Positions 26,164-35,160 of a stretch of 49,795 nucleotides of DNA are shown one piece after another. Position numbers and translations under genes: made by a program. Position 1 is the stretch's first letter. Each line of letters begins with the position of its first letter. The stretch is from an uncultured Butyrivibrio sp. (GTDB lineage Bacteria; Bacillota; Clostridia; Lachnospirales; Lachnospiraceae), in the NCBI GenBank assembly GCA_947168335.1, contig CAMVLM010000008.1, positions 1 through 49,795 on the forward strand. Direction: 5' to 3'. The notes beneath the pieces were generated by a model, which was given only the letters and a program-made list of their open reading frames with translations, was not told where the DNA came from and did not search any database.

Positions 26164-28932
26164 TTAATGCACAAATTCAAAGCTTCTGAATGCACCGCTT
26201 CCGCTGCCCACAAATGTAAAATACAGGGCATTTACACCTGAAACAGGGGCGAAGGAGCATTTACCTTCGGTCCATATATTCTGTGAATTCACATCGATTT
26301 CGCCAAGAACATCGCCGTCCCAGGAGGTTTTTATCTGAACTTTTCCATTGAAATAGCCTCTGGTCCATATCCTGATTCCGGTCACATCTTTCATGTCGAA
26401 GTACTTGAATCCAGCGGTTGAGCCATCTGACATATATCTGATATAGCCAATCTGAGGATCTCCGTCCTTGCCGTCCTGAACGATCCTTGGTCCCGAAGCA
26501 CCGACATACATAGAATGCTCAGGAGTAAAGAGGTTGCAGGCAATATATGCGGGATATTCTCCAATATCACTTAAAGGGCCGTTATTAAGGCCGCAGGATG
26601 TTATTTCAGGCTGGATAATATGGCCGTCGTTAGTAAATGATAGCTTTTCGGCACAGCCCTGTCTGCTGTACCAGGTATTGTTTGTGTGACGATGATAGAA
26701 AATATACCAGTCATCACCAATCTGTACCATGCTTCCGTGATTGTTTGCACCACTGGCCATTGGCATATCTGCGGGTTTGTACGAATCTATATGCAGGTCG
26801 CAGTTGCTTACGACTACACCGCCATAATTAAAGGGCCCTTCCGGCGAATCCGAGGTGGCGTAGCAAAGCTCGTGCATTACTTCGGAGGAGTAGATAAAGT
26901 AATATTTTCCACCCTTTTTGCGGATAGAGGGAGCTTCGAAGAATGCGTGTTTTTCGTAAGGCGTTCCCTGACTGTAGCAGCTTCCGGGTGCTATGATCTT
27001 TGGAGCTTTTTCCACTGTGAGCATATCGGAGCCAAGAACAGTGAGCATTGCTCCGGATCTGCTCTTATCACCCTGACCGCAAAAACCGGTAAATAGGTAG
27101 GTTTTTCCGTTCTCAGTAAGAACTCCGGGATCAAATTGAGGCTCATCACCTTCTTTGTCACCGAGTTTTGTCCCGTCCGGATAATGTACATAGCCCAGGA
27201 ATTCATACTTTCCGGCAGGAGTGTCGCAGACAGCTACTGATACAACGGATACCTTATCAAGCACATAGTAGAGGTAGTATCTGCCATCCGGACCAACAGT
27301 GACATCCGGGGCGTACAGGCACATGTGACCATCCCTGTTAAGGGGATCAGAGGTCTTGGGATAAATGATGCCTTCATAGTGCCAGTTTCCAAGGTCGTTG
27401 ATAGGAGCAGACCAGCATACATAGTCTCCGAGACAGAAGGTTTCGCCTTCGTAGAGGTCATGGGAACCATATACATATACCCTGTCACCGAAAACATAGG
27501 GCTCTCCGTCCGGAACATATTCCCATGAGGGAAGATAGGGGTTAACGGCCTGCTTTTTACCTGTCATTCCCAGACGTATACCGCCTTCATGAGAAGGAAC
27601 AGCGCCTCTGCCGTCAAAGATCATCTCTGCCTTGTTATCTTCAGTGTATGGCTGCCAGAGGGGGAGCTTTTCTCCGCCCCAGTCACTTCCGTTGGGATCA
27701 CCTGTTTTTATGAAGTTGGCGAACATATCGCACATTTGTCTTGAAAGCTCAAAATGGCGGCCTTTTAAAGGTCTCCAGCATTTTCCGAGAGTTTCAAAGA
27801 AGAACCAGAGATCTACGGAATGGAAGGTTCCGGGATGGTCTTCGCCGGGCATATCGGGATCAAATCTGTAATAGTAGTGATTCTGCCTGCTTCCGTTTTT
27901 GGCAGCATCTGCAAATGCGCTCTTTACGGACATTTCTACGATGCTGTTTCCATTCATCAGAAACTCGTCAGATGTATTGCCTGCTAAAACAGGAGCATCT
28001 GCGCAATCTCCCTTGATGAATTTTTCAACCGGATCGTCATTACAGAATACACCGTCCTGTATAGGGAACATGCGAGGATGAGTCTGGACATATTCACCAT
28101 ATTTTGCACGAAGAGTAAATGCGTCCAGTTTTCGTGCCTCTTCCAGGCTTTTTACACCGATAAAATCAAAGAATTCTTCACCTTTTTTTTCTGCTTCGCC
28201 AAGTGAAAGGGGATGAAAAATATCGGCATCATCATCGGGATGTCTGATAATTCCGCTGAATACGCAGGCTCCTTTAATTTTGTCAAAGTTATCTTTGCAG
28301 GTAAACTGGTGCATTACACTGGCACCACCTGCAGACTGACCGGCTATGGTAATGCGCTCCGGGTCTCCGCCGAAGGCTTCAATGTTTCTGTAAACCCAGG
28401 AAAGACCGGCTTTCTGGTCAAGAAGGCCAAAGTTACCCGGCGCATCCTTTGCTTCTGCTGTAATCTCCGGATGAGATAAAAATCCAAATAAAGCAAGACG
28501 ATAGTTGACACTTACTACAATAACACCTCTGCGGGCGAGCTTTTCTCCGTCAAATTCCATTTCGGCGGTGTAACCCCATTGAAAGCCGCCACCAAAGTAC
28601 CATACAAGTACCGGGAGTTTTTCGTCTTTTGATTTGGCAGGTGTCCATATATTCAGGTAAAGGCAATCTTCATTCATTGCGATTTCCGGATCTACGTGCC
28701 ATTCTTTGCAATATACATCTGTACCTACTCCGGGAGTATCCTGAATGGAAATAGGCGCATATTCATAGGCTTTCAGCACACCCTCCCAATTTTTGGCAGG
28801 CTGCGGTGCGCGCCATCTGTTTTCGCCTGTCGGCGGTGCTGCAAATGGTATTCCTTTATAAACCGTTATTCTGGGATCTGAGCCGGGAAGGCCCTGAACT
28901 TCCCCGTTTTCAACGGCAGTTTTTCTAAGCAT
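26164..28932 (-). CDS. Type-B carboxylesterase fused to GH43 with a C-terminal CBM-like module
   Basis: The 922-residue protein has three parts. Residues 1 to about 445 are a type-B carboxylesterase with the nucleophile elbow GQSAGG (Ser200), the NEDCLYLNIW block and the distal HSVDLWFFF histidine. Residues about 455-765 are a GH43 domain with VPDGEPYVFGDRVYVYGSHD (base Asp), FDPGVL and FFEAPSI (acid Glu). Residues about 785-922 are a beta-sandwich tail like CBM6-type modules. There is no signal peptide, so it should act inside the cell, removing acyl groups and arabinose or xylose from imported oligosaccharides. AGGAGGT lies 7 nt upstream. It is divergent from two GH43 genes with a mirror-symmetric promoter region. 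The esterase part is shorter than stand-alone relatives. Confidence 0.88.
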   Translation of the reverse strand: MLRKTAVENGEVQGLPGSDPRITVYKGIPFAAPPTGENRWRAPQPAKNWEGVLKAYEYAPISIQDTPGVGTDVYCKEWHVDPEIAMNEDCLYLNIWTPAKSKDEKLPVLVWYFGGGFQWGYTAEMEFDGEKLARRGVIVVSVNYRLALFGFLSHPEITAEAKDAPGNFGLLDQKAGLSWVYRNIEAFGGDPERITIAGQSAGGASVMHQFTCKDNFDKIKGACVFSGIIRHPDDDADIFHPLSLGEAEKKGEEFFDFIGVKSLEEARKLDAFTLRAKYGEYVQTHPRMFPIQDGVFCNDDPVEKFIKGDCADAPVLAGNTSDEFLMNGNSIVEMSVKSAFADAAKNGSRQNHYYYRFDPDMPGEDHPGTFHSVDLWFFFETLGKCWRPLKGRHFELSRQMCDMFANFIKTGDPNGSDWGGEKLPLWQPYTEDNKAEMIFDGRGAVPSHEGGIRLGMTGKKQAVNPYLPSWEYVPDGEPYVFGDRVYVYGSHDLYEGETFCLGDYVCWSAPINDLGNWHYEGIIYPKTSDPLNRDGHMCLYAPDVTVGPDGRYYLYYVLDKVSVVSVAVCDTPAGKYEFLGYVHYPDGTKLGDKEGDEPQFDPGVLTENGKTYLFTGFCGQGDKSRSGAMLTVLGSDMLTVEKAPKIIAPGSCYSQGTPYEKHAFFEAPSIRKKGGKYYFIYSSEVMHELCYATSDSPEGPFNYGGVVVSNCDLHIDSYKPADMPMASGANNHGSMVQIGDDWYIFYHRHTNNTWYSRQGCAEKLSFTNDGHIIQPEITSCGLNNGPLSDIGEYPAYIACNLFTPEHSMYVGASGPRIVQDGKDGDPQIGYIRYMSDGSTAGFKYFDMKDVTGIRIWTRGYFNGKVQIKTSWDGDVLGEIDVNSQNIWTEGKCSFAPVSGVNALYFTFVGSGSGAFRSFEFVH

Positions 28933-28967
28933 AAACGATACCTCCTGTTTTTTGATATACCAGTTTG

Positions 28968-28973
28968 ATTTTA
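28968..28973 (-). promoter_or_regulatory. -10 element of the esterase-GH43 gene
   Basis: TAAAAT on the minus strand lies 30 bp from the nearer CGCAAT half-site and has no good -35 box, as expected for an activator-dependent promoter. Confidence 0.5.
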
Positions 28974-29004
28974 TTAACTTTGATTTTGCATGGTCTATGC
29001 CATT

Positions 29005-29031
29005 ATTGCGTTTTTTGTATTAAAGATTGCG
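29005..29031 (-). promoter_or_regulatory. Direct repeat of CGCAAT, 21 bp apart, facing the esterase-GH43 gene
   Basis: On the minus strand CGCAAT occurs at 29031-29026 and again at 29010-29005, a 21-bp period or two helical turns. This is the arrangement of AraC-family activator half-sites. The likely binder is the AraC regulator encoded at 32193-33164, which is inference. Confidence 0.6.
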
Positions 29032-29039
29032 AAATACAG

Positions 29040-29067
29040 CGCAATTTGTGATGTATATTCCGCAATT
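29040..29067 (+). promoter_or_regulatory. Direct repeat of CGCAATT, 21 bp apart, facing the GH43 operon
   Basis: CGCAATT occurs at 29040-29046 and 29061-29067. The pair mirrors the minus-strand pair exactly about position 29035.5. Confidence 0.62.
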
Positions 29068-29097
29068 AGTTTGTGGAATGATAACGGCAGAATTTTT

Positions 29098-29103
29098 TAT
29101 AAT
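29098..29103 (+). promoter_or_regulatory. -10 element of the GH43 operon
   Basis: A perfect TATAAT lies 30 bp after the nearer half-site, the same distance as on the other side. The position for a -35 box (around 29075-29080) reads GGAATG, a poor match, consistent with activation from the adjacent half-site. Confidence 0.6.
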
Positions 29104-29139
29104 TTTTAAAGAATATCAGTACTATCGGGAGGAATAATT

Positions 29140-30609
29140 GTGATAGCAGAAATGATAGAAGCAAATTTGTTCGAGAATATTGAACTTTACAGGGAAATTA
29201 AGGGAATGGATGACCATAACCCGGTTATGACACAGAGATTTGGCGCGGATCCGTATGCCCTTGTATACAATGGCAGAGTTTATTTATATATGACAGGTGA
29301 TGATCCGGTTTATGATGCAGAGGGCAAGCTGCAAGAGAATACTTACAGCAACATAAATACTATTAATGTTATTTCGTCAGATGATCTTGTTAACTGGACA
29401 GACCACGGAACAGTCTATGCTGCAGGTGACAATGGAGCTGCCAGCTGGGGAGCAAACTCATGGGCTCCGGCTGCTGCGTACAAGAATATAGATGGAAAGG
29501 ACAAGTTCTTCCTCTATTTTGCCAACAATGGAAACGGAATTGCTGTTCTTACTGCAGACAGTCCGGTAGGACCGTTTACTGATCCGCTGAACGGACCGCT
29601 TATTTCAAGAAAAACACCTACCTGTGCTGAGGTTTCATGGCTCTTTGATCCGGCGGTTCTTATGGATGATGATGGCAGTGTATATATGTATTTCGGTGGA
29701 GGAATTCCTACGCCTGATATGGCATCAAATCCCGGAACAGCAAGAGTTGTAAGGCTTGCCGATGATATGATAAGCCTTGACGGCGATCCCAGACCTATTG
29801 AAAACGTTAAGTATCTTTTTGAAGATTCCGGAATAAATAAGATAAACGGCAATTATTACTATTCATATTGTTCGAATTTCAGCATGACTCCTGATGCGGA
29901 GAAAGAACTGGGATTTAATCAGGGAGAAATAGTAACAATGGTATCAAAGGATCCTATGGGACCTTTTGAGATGTACAAACCGGTTCTTAAGAATCCCGAG
30001 TATTTCTTTGGCCTTGGTGGAAACAATCATCACTGCATGTTTGAATTCAAGGGGCAGTGGTATATTGCATATCACAGCAGAATCCTCGAGAAAGCAATGA
30101 GAATGCTGGGAGGATACAGAAGTACAAATATAGATAAGATTAATCTGGATGATAATTACGGCCCCTGCAAATCGGAGGGCACAACACAGGGTGTTGAACA
30201 GATTAAGGCGCTTAATCCATATGAAGAGGTCATGGCAGTTACAATGGCTAACTGTGCAGGAGTAACCACAAGACAGCATGGTTCTGATGCCGTAAGATAC
30301 GGCTCAGGAGAGATGATTCTGACTGGAATGCATGATGGCAGCTGGAGCTGTGTAGAGGGCGCTGTGTTTGAATACGGAAGTCCTTCGGGGATTGTTGTTA
30401 AGGCAAGAGGACGCGGAACAGGAGTGATAAGAGTGAGCCTTGATTCACCCGACGGAGAGGCAGTGGCTTATATACCTGTTAAGGCACCCGGTCAGAACTT
30501 TGTAGAGATTGAAGTACCTATAGAGAAGGAATTCTCTGGAAAACAAGATATTTATTTCACTTATGTAGGGGAGAACTATGAGCTCCTGTCCTGGAGATTT
30601 TTAAAATGA
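29140..30609 (+). CDS. GH43 arabinoxylan-active glycosidase with C-terminal CBM6-like module
   Basis: The 489-residue protein has a five-bladed GH43 domain with catalytic blocks GADPYALVYNGRVYLY (Asp base), WLFDPAVLMDDDG (second Asp) and LFEDSGINKINGNYYY (Glu acid), followed after about residue 365 by a beta-sandwich tail. It resembles arabinoxylan arabinofuranohydrolases and related xylosidases. The start is a GTG at 29140 with GGGAGG at 29127-29132. There is no signal peptide, so it works in the cytoplasm. Its stop overlaps the next GH43 start by 4 nt (ATGA), so the two are coupled. Confidence 0.87.
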   Translation: MIAEMIEANLFENIELYREIKGMDDHNPVMTQRFGADPYALVYNGRVYLYMTGDDPVYDAEGKLQENTYSNINTINVISSDDLVNWTDHGTVYAAGDNGAASWGANSWAPAAAYKNIDGKDKFFLYFANNGNGIAVLTADSPVGPFTDPLNGPLISRKTPTCAEVSWLFDPAVLMDDDGSVYMYFGGGIPTPDMASNPGTARVVRLADDMISLDGDPRPIENVKYLFEDSGINKINGNYYYSYCSNFSMTPDAEKELGFNQGEIVTMVSKDPMGPFEMYKPVLKNPEYFFGLGGNNHHCMFEFKGQWYIAYHSRILEKAMRMLGGYRSTNIDKINLDDNYGPCKSEGTTQGVEQIKALNPYEEVMAVTMANCAGVTTRQHGSDAVRYGSGEMILTGMHDGSWSCVEGAVFEYGSPSGIVVKARGRGTGVIRVSLDSPDGEAVAYIPVKAPGQNFVEIEVPIEKEFSGKQDIYFTYVGENYELLSWRFLK

Positions 30610-32189
30610 ACAAAGAAAAAACTGCTTCCAAAGTATCCATAGGAGATATAAATCCGCTTATACCAATGGATTATCCCGATCCGGACGTAATACGTGTAGA
30701 CGATACCTATTATATGGCAAGCACAACTATGCACTTTTTTCCCGGATGCGAGATATTGAGATCCTATGACCTGATCAATTGGGAGCATGCGGCTTATGTA
30801 TATGATTATCTGGACAGTACGGAAGCACAGCGTCTGGAGCATGGGGAAAATATATACGGAAAAGGTATGTGGGCACCGTCTTTAAGGCGGCATAACGGGT
30901 GTTTTTATTTGAGTTTTTGCGCGAATGATACCAGAAAAACATACCTATATGAGTCTCCGGACATAGAAGGACCGTGGGAAAAGCATGTTATAGAGGGCTT
31001 TTATCATGACGGGAGTCTTCTGTTCGATGAAGACAGAGTATTTATTGCCTATGGAAACCGTGAGATCAAACTCCTTGAGCTCGAGCCTGATCTGAGTGGT
31101 CCTAAGTATGGCGGATTACACAGAACCATCATAAAAGAAGAAAATAATAATTTTCTTTCTTATGAAGGATGCCATATTTACAAGATACATGATAAATATC
31201 ATGTTTTTCTTATTCACTCGAAGCCTGACAGATGGATGAGAACCCAGTGCTGCTTCAGCTCCTGCTCCCTTGAGGGCGAGTTCAGGGGAGGCGAGATTCT
31301 CTGCGAAGATATGGGCTATTTCGGTCAGGGAGTTGCCCAGGGCGGAATTGTTGATACTCCTGATGGCAGATGGTTCACAATTCTTTTTCAGGACAGAGGC
31401 GGAGTCGGAAGAACGCCGGTTCTGCTTCCTCTTAAGTGGAAAAACGGCAATCCGATCATAGAGGAGCACAGGACATTTCCTCTTGAAGTAGAAATAAACA
31501 GCACCAGACCGGATTATGAGTACAGCCCGCTGGCAGGAAGCGATGATTTTAGCGTTGCCAAGTTTACTTCGGACCGTAAAGACAGAAGAAGAGTCGGGAA
31601 CCCTGAATTTGACTCTTTTGGAATGAAGAGTTTCTGGCAGTTTAATCACGAGCCTGTCCTTGGACTTGTTAATCAGGATGTGGAACATAGGAGATTCCTT
31701 ATAAAAACAGGTGAGATATGTGACAAGTTCGACATGTCCAAGAATACTCTTACTCAGCGCCTGACTCTTCCAAGGAGCAGAGCAAGCGTTGTGGTAGACG
31801 GTACCATGCTGAATGAGGGCGACAGAGCGGGAATTGCGATTCTGTGCGAGAATTACATATATCTTGCCCTTGAAAAAACAGCTTCCGGTATGGATATGGT
31901 ACTTGTTTCCAAGGAAAATGACGAGGAAACGGTTTTGTGGAAGAAGGAAGGTATCTCTGAAAGCGGAATGGAGTTCAGAATAGATGCCAATACCTTTGCG
32001 CCTGTTGGAAATGCGACGGTATTTTTCAGGAAAGCTTCGGAAAGTAAGTTTACTGCACTTCCTTTTGCAAAAAGCCTGAAATTTACACTTGGACATTTTA
32101 CAGGATGCAGATTTGCTCTTTTTTGCTTTAGCACGCAAAAAAGCGGCGGAACCGCCGCTTTTTCAAACTTCAGATATGAGGTTTACTGA
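30606..32189 (+). CDS. GH43 beta-xylosidase/arabinofuranosidase
   Basis: The 527-residue protein has the xylosidase-type GH43 start NPLIPMDYPDPDVIRVDDTYYM (Asp base), YHDGSLLF (second Asp) and SYEGCHIYK (Glu acid), followed from about residue 310 by a concanavalin-like C-terminal domain typical of beta-xylosidases. It lacks a signal peptide, so it should release xylose or arabinose from imported oligosaccharides. It starts within the stop of the previous GH43 gene. A strong hairpin with a T-run lies inside its last codons (32138-32163), just before the stop. Confidence 0.88.
   Translation: MNKEKTASKVSIGDINPLIPMDYPDPDVIRVDDTYYMASTTMHFFPGCEILRSYDLINWEHAAYVYDYLDSTEAQRLEHGENIYGKGMWAPSLRRHNGCFYLSFCANDTRKTYLYESPDIEGPWEKHVIEGFYHDGSLLFDEDRVFIAYGNREIKLLELEPDLSGPKYGGLHRTIIKEENNNFLSYEGCHIYKIHDKYHVFLIHSKPDRWMRTQCCFSSCSLEGEFRGGEILCEDMGYFGQGVAQGGIVDTPDGRWFTILFQDRGGVGRTPVLLPLKWKNGNPIIEEHRTFPLEVEINSTRPDYEYSPLAGSDDFSVAKFTSDRKDRRRVGNPEFDSFGMKSFWQFNHEPVLGLVNQDVEHRRFLIKTGEICDKFDMSKNTLTQRLTLPRSRASVVVDGTMLNEGDRAGIAILCENYIYLALEKTASGMDMVLVSKENDEETVLWKKEGISESGMEFRIDANTFAPVGNATVFFRKASESKFTALPFAKSLKFTLGHFTGCRFALFCFSTQKSGGTAAFSNFRYEVY
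32138..32163. terminator. Bidirectional terminator inside the 3' end of the GH43 coding region
   Basis: A 12-bp stem (32138-32149 with 32152-32163) is G+C-rich in its core, ends in a T-run on both strands, and has a tiny AA loop that probably opens to four bases. It lies 24 nt before the GH43 stop and 30 nt beyond the stop of the convergent araC gene, for which it is well placed. Confidence 0.75.
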
Positions 32190-32192
32190 ATA

Positions 32193-33164
32193 TCAGATTA
32201 CCTGTGATGTATCTTCTGTGGTTACTGCCTTGCTGTGTGCATCGTTCACACAATGGAAAAGTGCTCTGTAATCACCGGGGGTACATCCTTTTTTTGCCTT
32301 AAAGGTTCTGTTAAATGTAGATATACTCGAAAAGCCGGATTGAAGCGCAACGTCTGTTATTGAAAGATCATTCTGTGAAAGCAGTATTTCTGCAGCTTTG
32401 AGCCTGCGGCTTACAAGGTAATCATAGAATGTACTGTCCATATATTCCTTAAAGAGCCTTGTAAAGTGGAATTTGGAAAAACCACTGAATTCAGCCACAT
32501 CATCCAGTGAAAGATCATCAGTATAGTGTTCATCTATATATTCCAGCACGCCATTAAGCCTGGTGAAGTAATCTCTTCTCTTATTGGGGCTGCTTTCCGT
32601 AAACAGATGGATCTGGCTGAGCTGGCATCTGGTCAGTAAAGTAAAGGCTTTGAGCAGGTTTGAATAGATTGAAAACTCATAAAACTCCGTTGACTGGAAG
32701 TATTCGTTCCAAATCTGGGTAAACAGGTCATAAACCTCACTGTAAACCGGAGCATATGTTTCAGGAGTAACATGAATAAATCCGTTTTTTACAAAAAGCA
32801 TACCGGTATAGTCCTTGATAGGCGCGAAGAAATCCACATTAAAAAGGCATACAAATCTTGCACCTGATGAAGGAGCGTGAAGAGCGTGCATTTTACGGGG
32901 AGAAACCATGAATATTTCACCCGGTTGAACGTGATAAGAAACGTTATCAACCACAACATCATAGTAGTTCTCAATTGGAATTATTATCTCCATGGCATCA
33001 TGCCAATGCGCTGAGAAATCCATAACTTCTACGTTATACCAGATTCGTACAGAAGTATCCTTGGCAAATATGGCGTTTTCCTTCTCTGCAACCAAAACTC
33101 TGCTTCTGAAATCTGCATTCTGCTCATAGAAATTAAGGTCTATCCGATCTTTTCTGGTCTTCAT
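32193..33164 (-). CDS. AraC-family transcriptional regulator
   Basis: The 323-residue protein has an N-terminal cupin sensor domain (AHWHDAMEI and QPGEIFMVSPRKMHAL, roughly residues 50-100), a helical linker, and a C-terminal AraC DNA-binding domain with two helix-turn-helix units (LSLDDVAEFSGFSKFHFTRLF and ITDVALQSGFSSISTFNRTF, about residues 220-295). GAGGA lies 7 nt before the ATG. It sits between the GH43 genes and the GH10 locus, and paired GCAAT sites with AraC-like 21-bp spacing flank it on both sides. It is probably a xylan-derived sugar-responsive activator of both clusters. Confidence 0.9.
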   Translation of the reverse strand: MKTRKDRIDLNFYEQNADFRSRVLVAEKENAIFAKDTSVRIWYNVEVMDFSAHWHDAMEIIIPIENYYDVVVDNVSYHVQPGEIFMVSPRKMHALHAPSSGARFVCLFNVDFFAPIKDYTGMLFVKNGFIHVTPETYAPVYSEVYDLFTQIWNEYFQSTEFYEFSIYSNLLKAFTLLTRCQLSQIHLFTESSPNKRRDYFTRLNGVLEYIDEHYTDDLSLDDVAEFSGFSKFHFTRLFKEYMDSTFYDYLVSRRLKAAEILLSQNDLSITDVALQSGFSSISTFNRTFKAKKGCTPGDYRALFHCVNDAHSKAVTTEDTSQVI

Positions 33165-33214
33165 AACATGTCCTCATTATTTAAGAAGTCAATTATTGTT
33201 ACGCATACGCATAA

Positions 33215-33229
33215 ATTGCTAAAAGCAAT
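33215..33229. promoter_or_regulatory. Inverted AGCAAT repeat upstream of the AraC gene
   Basis: ATTGCT, AAA and AGCAAT form a perfect inverted repeat 50 bp upstream of the regulator start. A further ATTGCT is at 33256-33261. The shared GCAAT core suggests autoregulation by the same factor. Confidence 0.4.
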
Positions 33230-33340
33230 CACTGCATTTACAAACTTTAGCATATATTGCTGGCACATACAATTGTATAACCGCCATTTTATGCGGGTTT
33301 GTGAAAATACCACAATTTCAGATACAGAAATTTGGCGTCA

Positions 33341-33373
33341 AAAAAGCAATATATGAGAATTAAAAAGCAATAT
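33341..33373 (+). promoter_or_regulatory. 21-bp-spaced direct repeat upstream of the xylanase locus
   Basis: AAAAAGCAATAT occurs at 33341-33352 and 33362-33373, exactly 21 bp apart. It has the same GCAAT core and period as the sites at 29005-29067. A weak TAGATT (33405-33410) could be the -10. The remainder of the 33165-33652 gap is AT-rich with no other element I can support; it implies a leader of over 200 nt. Confidence 0.55.
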
Positions 33374-33652
33374 TTTAGAAGAAAAATAAAAAATATCCGA
33401 TGCGTAGATTTTGCGATTATGAACTTATTGTGTCCAGTAAATTATGAAAAAATAAAATAAGTAATAACTCGCAGACGGGCGACTATACAATGTGCACAAA
33501 AAAGGACTGGTGAATTTGTTTATCGTAAAGCAATAAGCGCAAAGGTAAAAGCAAAAACTGATAAGTACGTATATGGATTAACAGATATACTGTAGTAGCG
33601 ATGAAGCTCTAGGGGCTTTTAGCAAGAAATGACAATTAGTGAGGAACGGTTC

Positions 33653-35143
33653 GTGAGGAAGTGTGATCTTGTTAATAAATACAGAATCATGAATGTAGTG
33701 GCAATTGCTTCGGCGGCCATATTGATGTCGGGATGCGGCAATAACACGGATAAAGCTGCAGGCGCAGCAGATACGCAGATTACGGCTGAGGAAGAGACAT
33801 CAGATGAAACTACAGCAATAAATGATAACGCAGATGATGCTGAATCAGATGAATCAGAAAGTGATTCTTCTATTATAAATGAAGAATCAGACGATTCCGA
33901 AGGTGCTTCCGATGGAGAAAGCGAAGATATGGCAGAAACAATTCCTATATTAAAGGATTGTGTGAAACAGAAAATGGGATGCAGATTCGGATGCGCGATT
34001 ACCGGACAGGAACCCTGGGATATACAGCTGTGGAACCTGGTAACGGAGCAGTTCAATTGCGTAACGCTGGGAAATGAGCTCAAGCCGGATTCACTGTTTG
34101 GATACAGCAATGAGGTTTGCCCCGGAACTGAAGAGGTTGAACTTAACGGAGAAATGATTACCGTTCCGGTATTGAACTTTAAAAATCCCGAAAAGGTTCT
34201 GAACAAGATACTTAAATGGAATGAAGCAAATCCGGACAAGAGCCTGCAGGTACGAGGACATGTGCTTTTGTGGCATTCACAGACTCCTGAATGGTTTTTC
34301 CATGAGGATTATGACAAGACAAAGCCTTATGTATCTGCTGAGGAAATGGATAAGAGACAGGAATGGTACATAAAATCTGTTCTTCAGCACTTCACCGGAG
34401 AGGACAGCCAGTATAAAGATCTGTTCTATGGATGGGATGTGGTTAATGAAGCAATTTCCGATGCAACAGGAACCTACAGAACCGATACGGAGAACCCGGA
34501 TGAAGATCTGTTGCAGGATACTCACGGAAATAATTCCAGCTGGTGGCATGTTTATCAGAATGAAAGCTTCATTATAAATGCATTTAAATATGCAAACAAA
34601 TATGCGCCGGAAACTTTGGAGTTATATTACAACGATTATAACGAGTGCGATGCCAAGAAGAGAGCGGGCATAATTGAACTTTTACAAGCTATTAAAGATG
34701 CCGAAGGAGCTCCCGGAGAGGGCACAAGAATTACAGCCATGGGGATGCAGGGACATTACGGTGTAAACGGTCCTTCAAATGCTGAGATTGAAACAAGTGC
34801 CAAGGCATATGGCAAGATCGTTGGAAATGTCCAGATCACAGAGTGGGATATGCGGGCAAGCGATGAGTTTGACAGCGCTGACGCAGAGCTTGTTGAGAAG
34901 GAATACGAGAAACAGAGAAAGATGTACAACCTTCAGTACTACGGCCTTTGGTCGGCACAGAACTCCGGTGAGGTCAAGGTTACAGGAATGACCTTCTGGG
35001 GAACAGTTGATAAGTGCTCATGGTTACAGTTCAGATCCAATGTGGGTGGCGGAAATAAAACAGGACAGTCCCAATGCCCGCTTCTATTTGATAATTTTTA
35101 CAAGCCTAAGCCGTGCTTCTACGTATTTGCGGCTACAGAATAA
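33653..35143 (+). CDS. Secreted GH10 endo-xylanase lipoprotein
   Basis: The start is uncertain. A GTG at 33653 has GAGGA at 33641-33645 and gives a 496-residue precursor; an ATG at 33629 adds eight residues. The signal peptide ends in ILMSGC, making it a lipoprotein held at the membrane, followed by an acidic Ser/Asp/Glu-rich linker of about 75 residues. The GH10 barrel follows, with the acid/base Glu266 in WDVVNEAIS and the nucleophile Glu397 in QITEWDMRA. Endo-beta-1,4-xylanase activity on the cell surface is expected. It is the first gene of a long transport locus, 17 nt upstream of the anchored binding protein. Confidence 0.92.
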   Translation: MRKCDLVNKYRIMNVVAIASAAILMSGCGNNTDKAAGAADTQITAEEETSDETTAINDNADDAESDESESDSSIINEESDDSEGASDGESEDMAETIPILKDCVKQKMGCRFGCAITGQEPWDIQLWNLVTEQFNCVTLGNELKPDSLFGYSNEVCPGTEEVELNGEMITVPVLNFKNPEKVLNKILKWNEANPDKSLQVRGHVLLWHSQTPEWFFHEDYDKTKPYVSAEEMDKRQEWYIKSVLQHFTGEDSQYKDLFYGWDVVNEAISDATGTYRTDTENPDEDLLQDTHGNNSSWWHVYQNESFIINAFKYANKYAPETLELYYNDYNECDAKKRAGIIELLQAIKDAEGAPGEGTRITAMGMQGHYGVNGPSNAEIETSAKAYGKIVGNVQITEWDMRASDEFDSADAELVEKEYEKQRKMYNLQYYGLWSAQNSGEVKVTGMTFWGTVDKCSWLQFRSNVGGGNKTGQSQCPLLFDNFYKPKPCFYVFAATE

Positions 35144-35160
35144 GGACTTTGGTGGATAAC

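Noticed and set aside
31116-32138. A 340-codon open frame on the minus strand opposite the second GH43 gene
   Set aside because: It lies wholly inside a gene with clear GH43 catalytic motifs, is Lys/Arg/Ser-rich and shows no domain or ribosome binding site.
33619-34239. A 206-codon minus-strand frame opposite the xylanase signal and linker
   Set aside because: Its Ser/Ala-rich sequence is the mirror of the acidic linker codons; no gene-like features.
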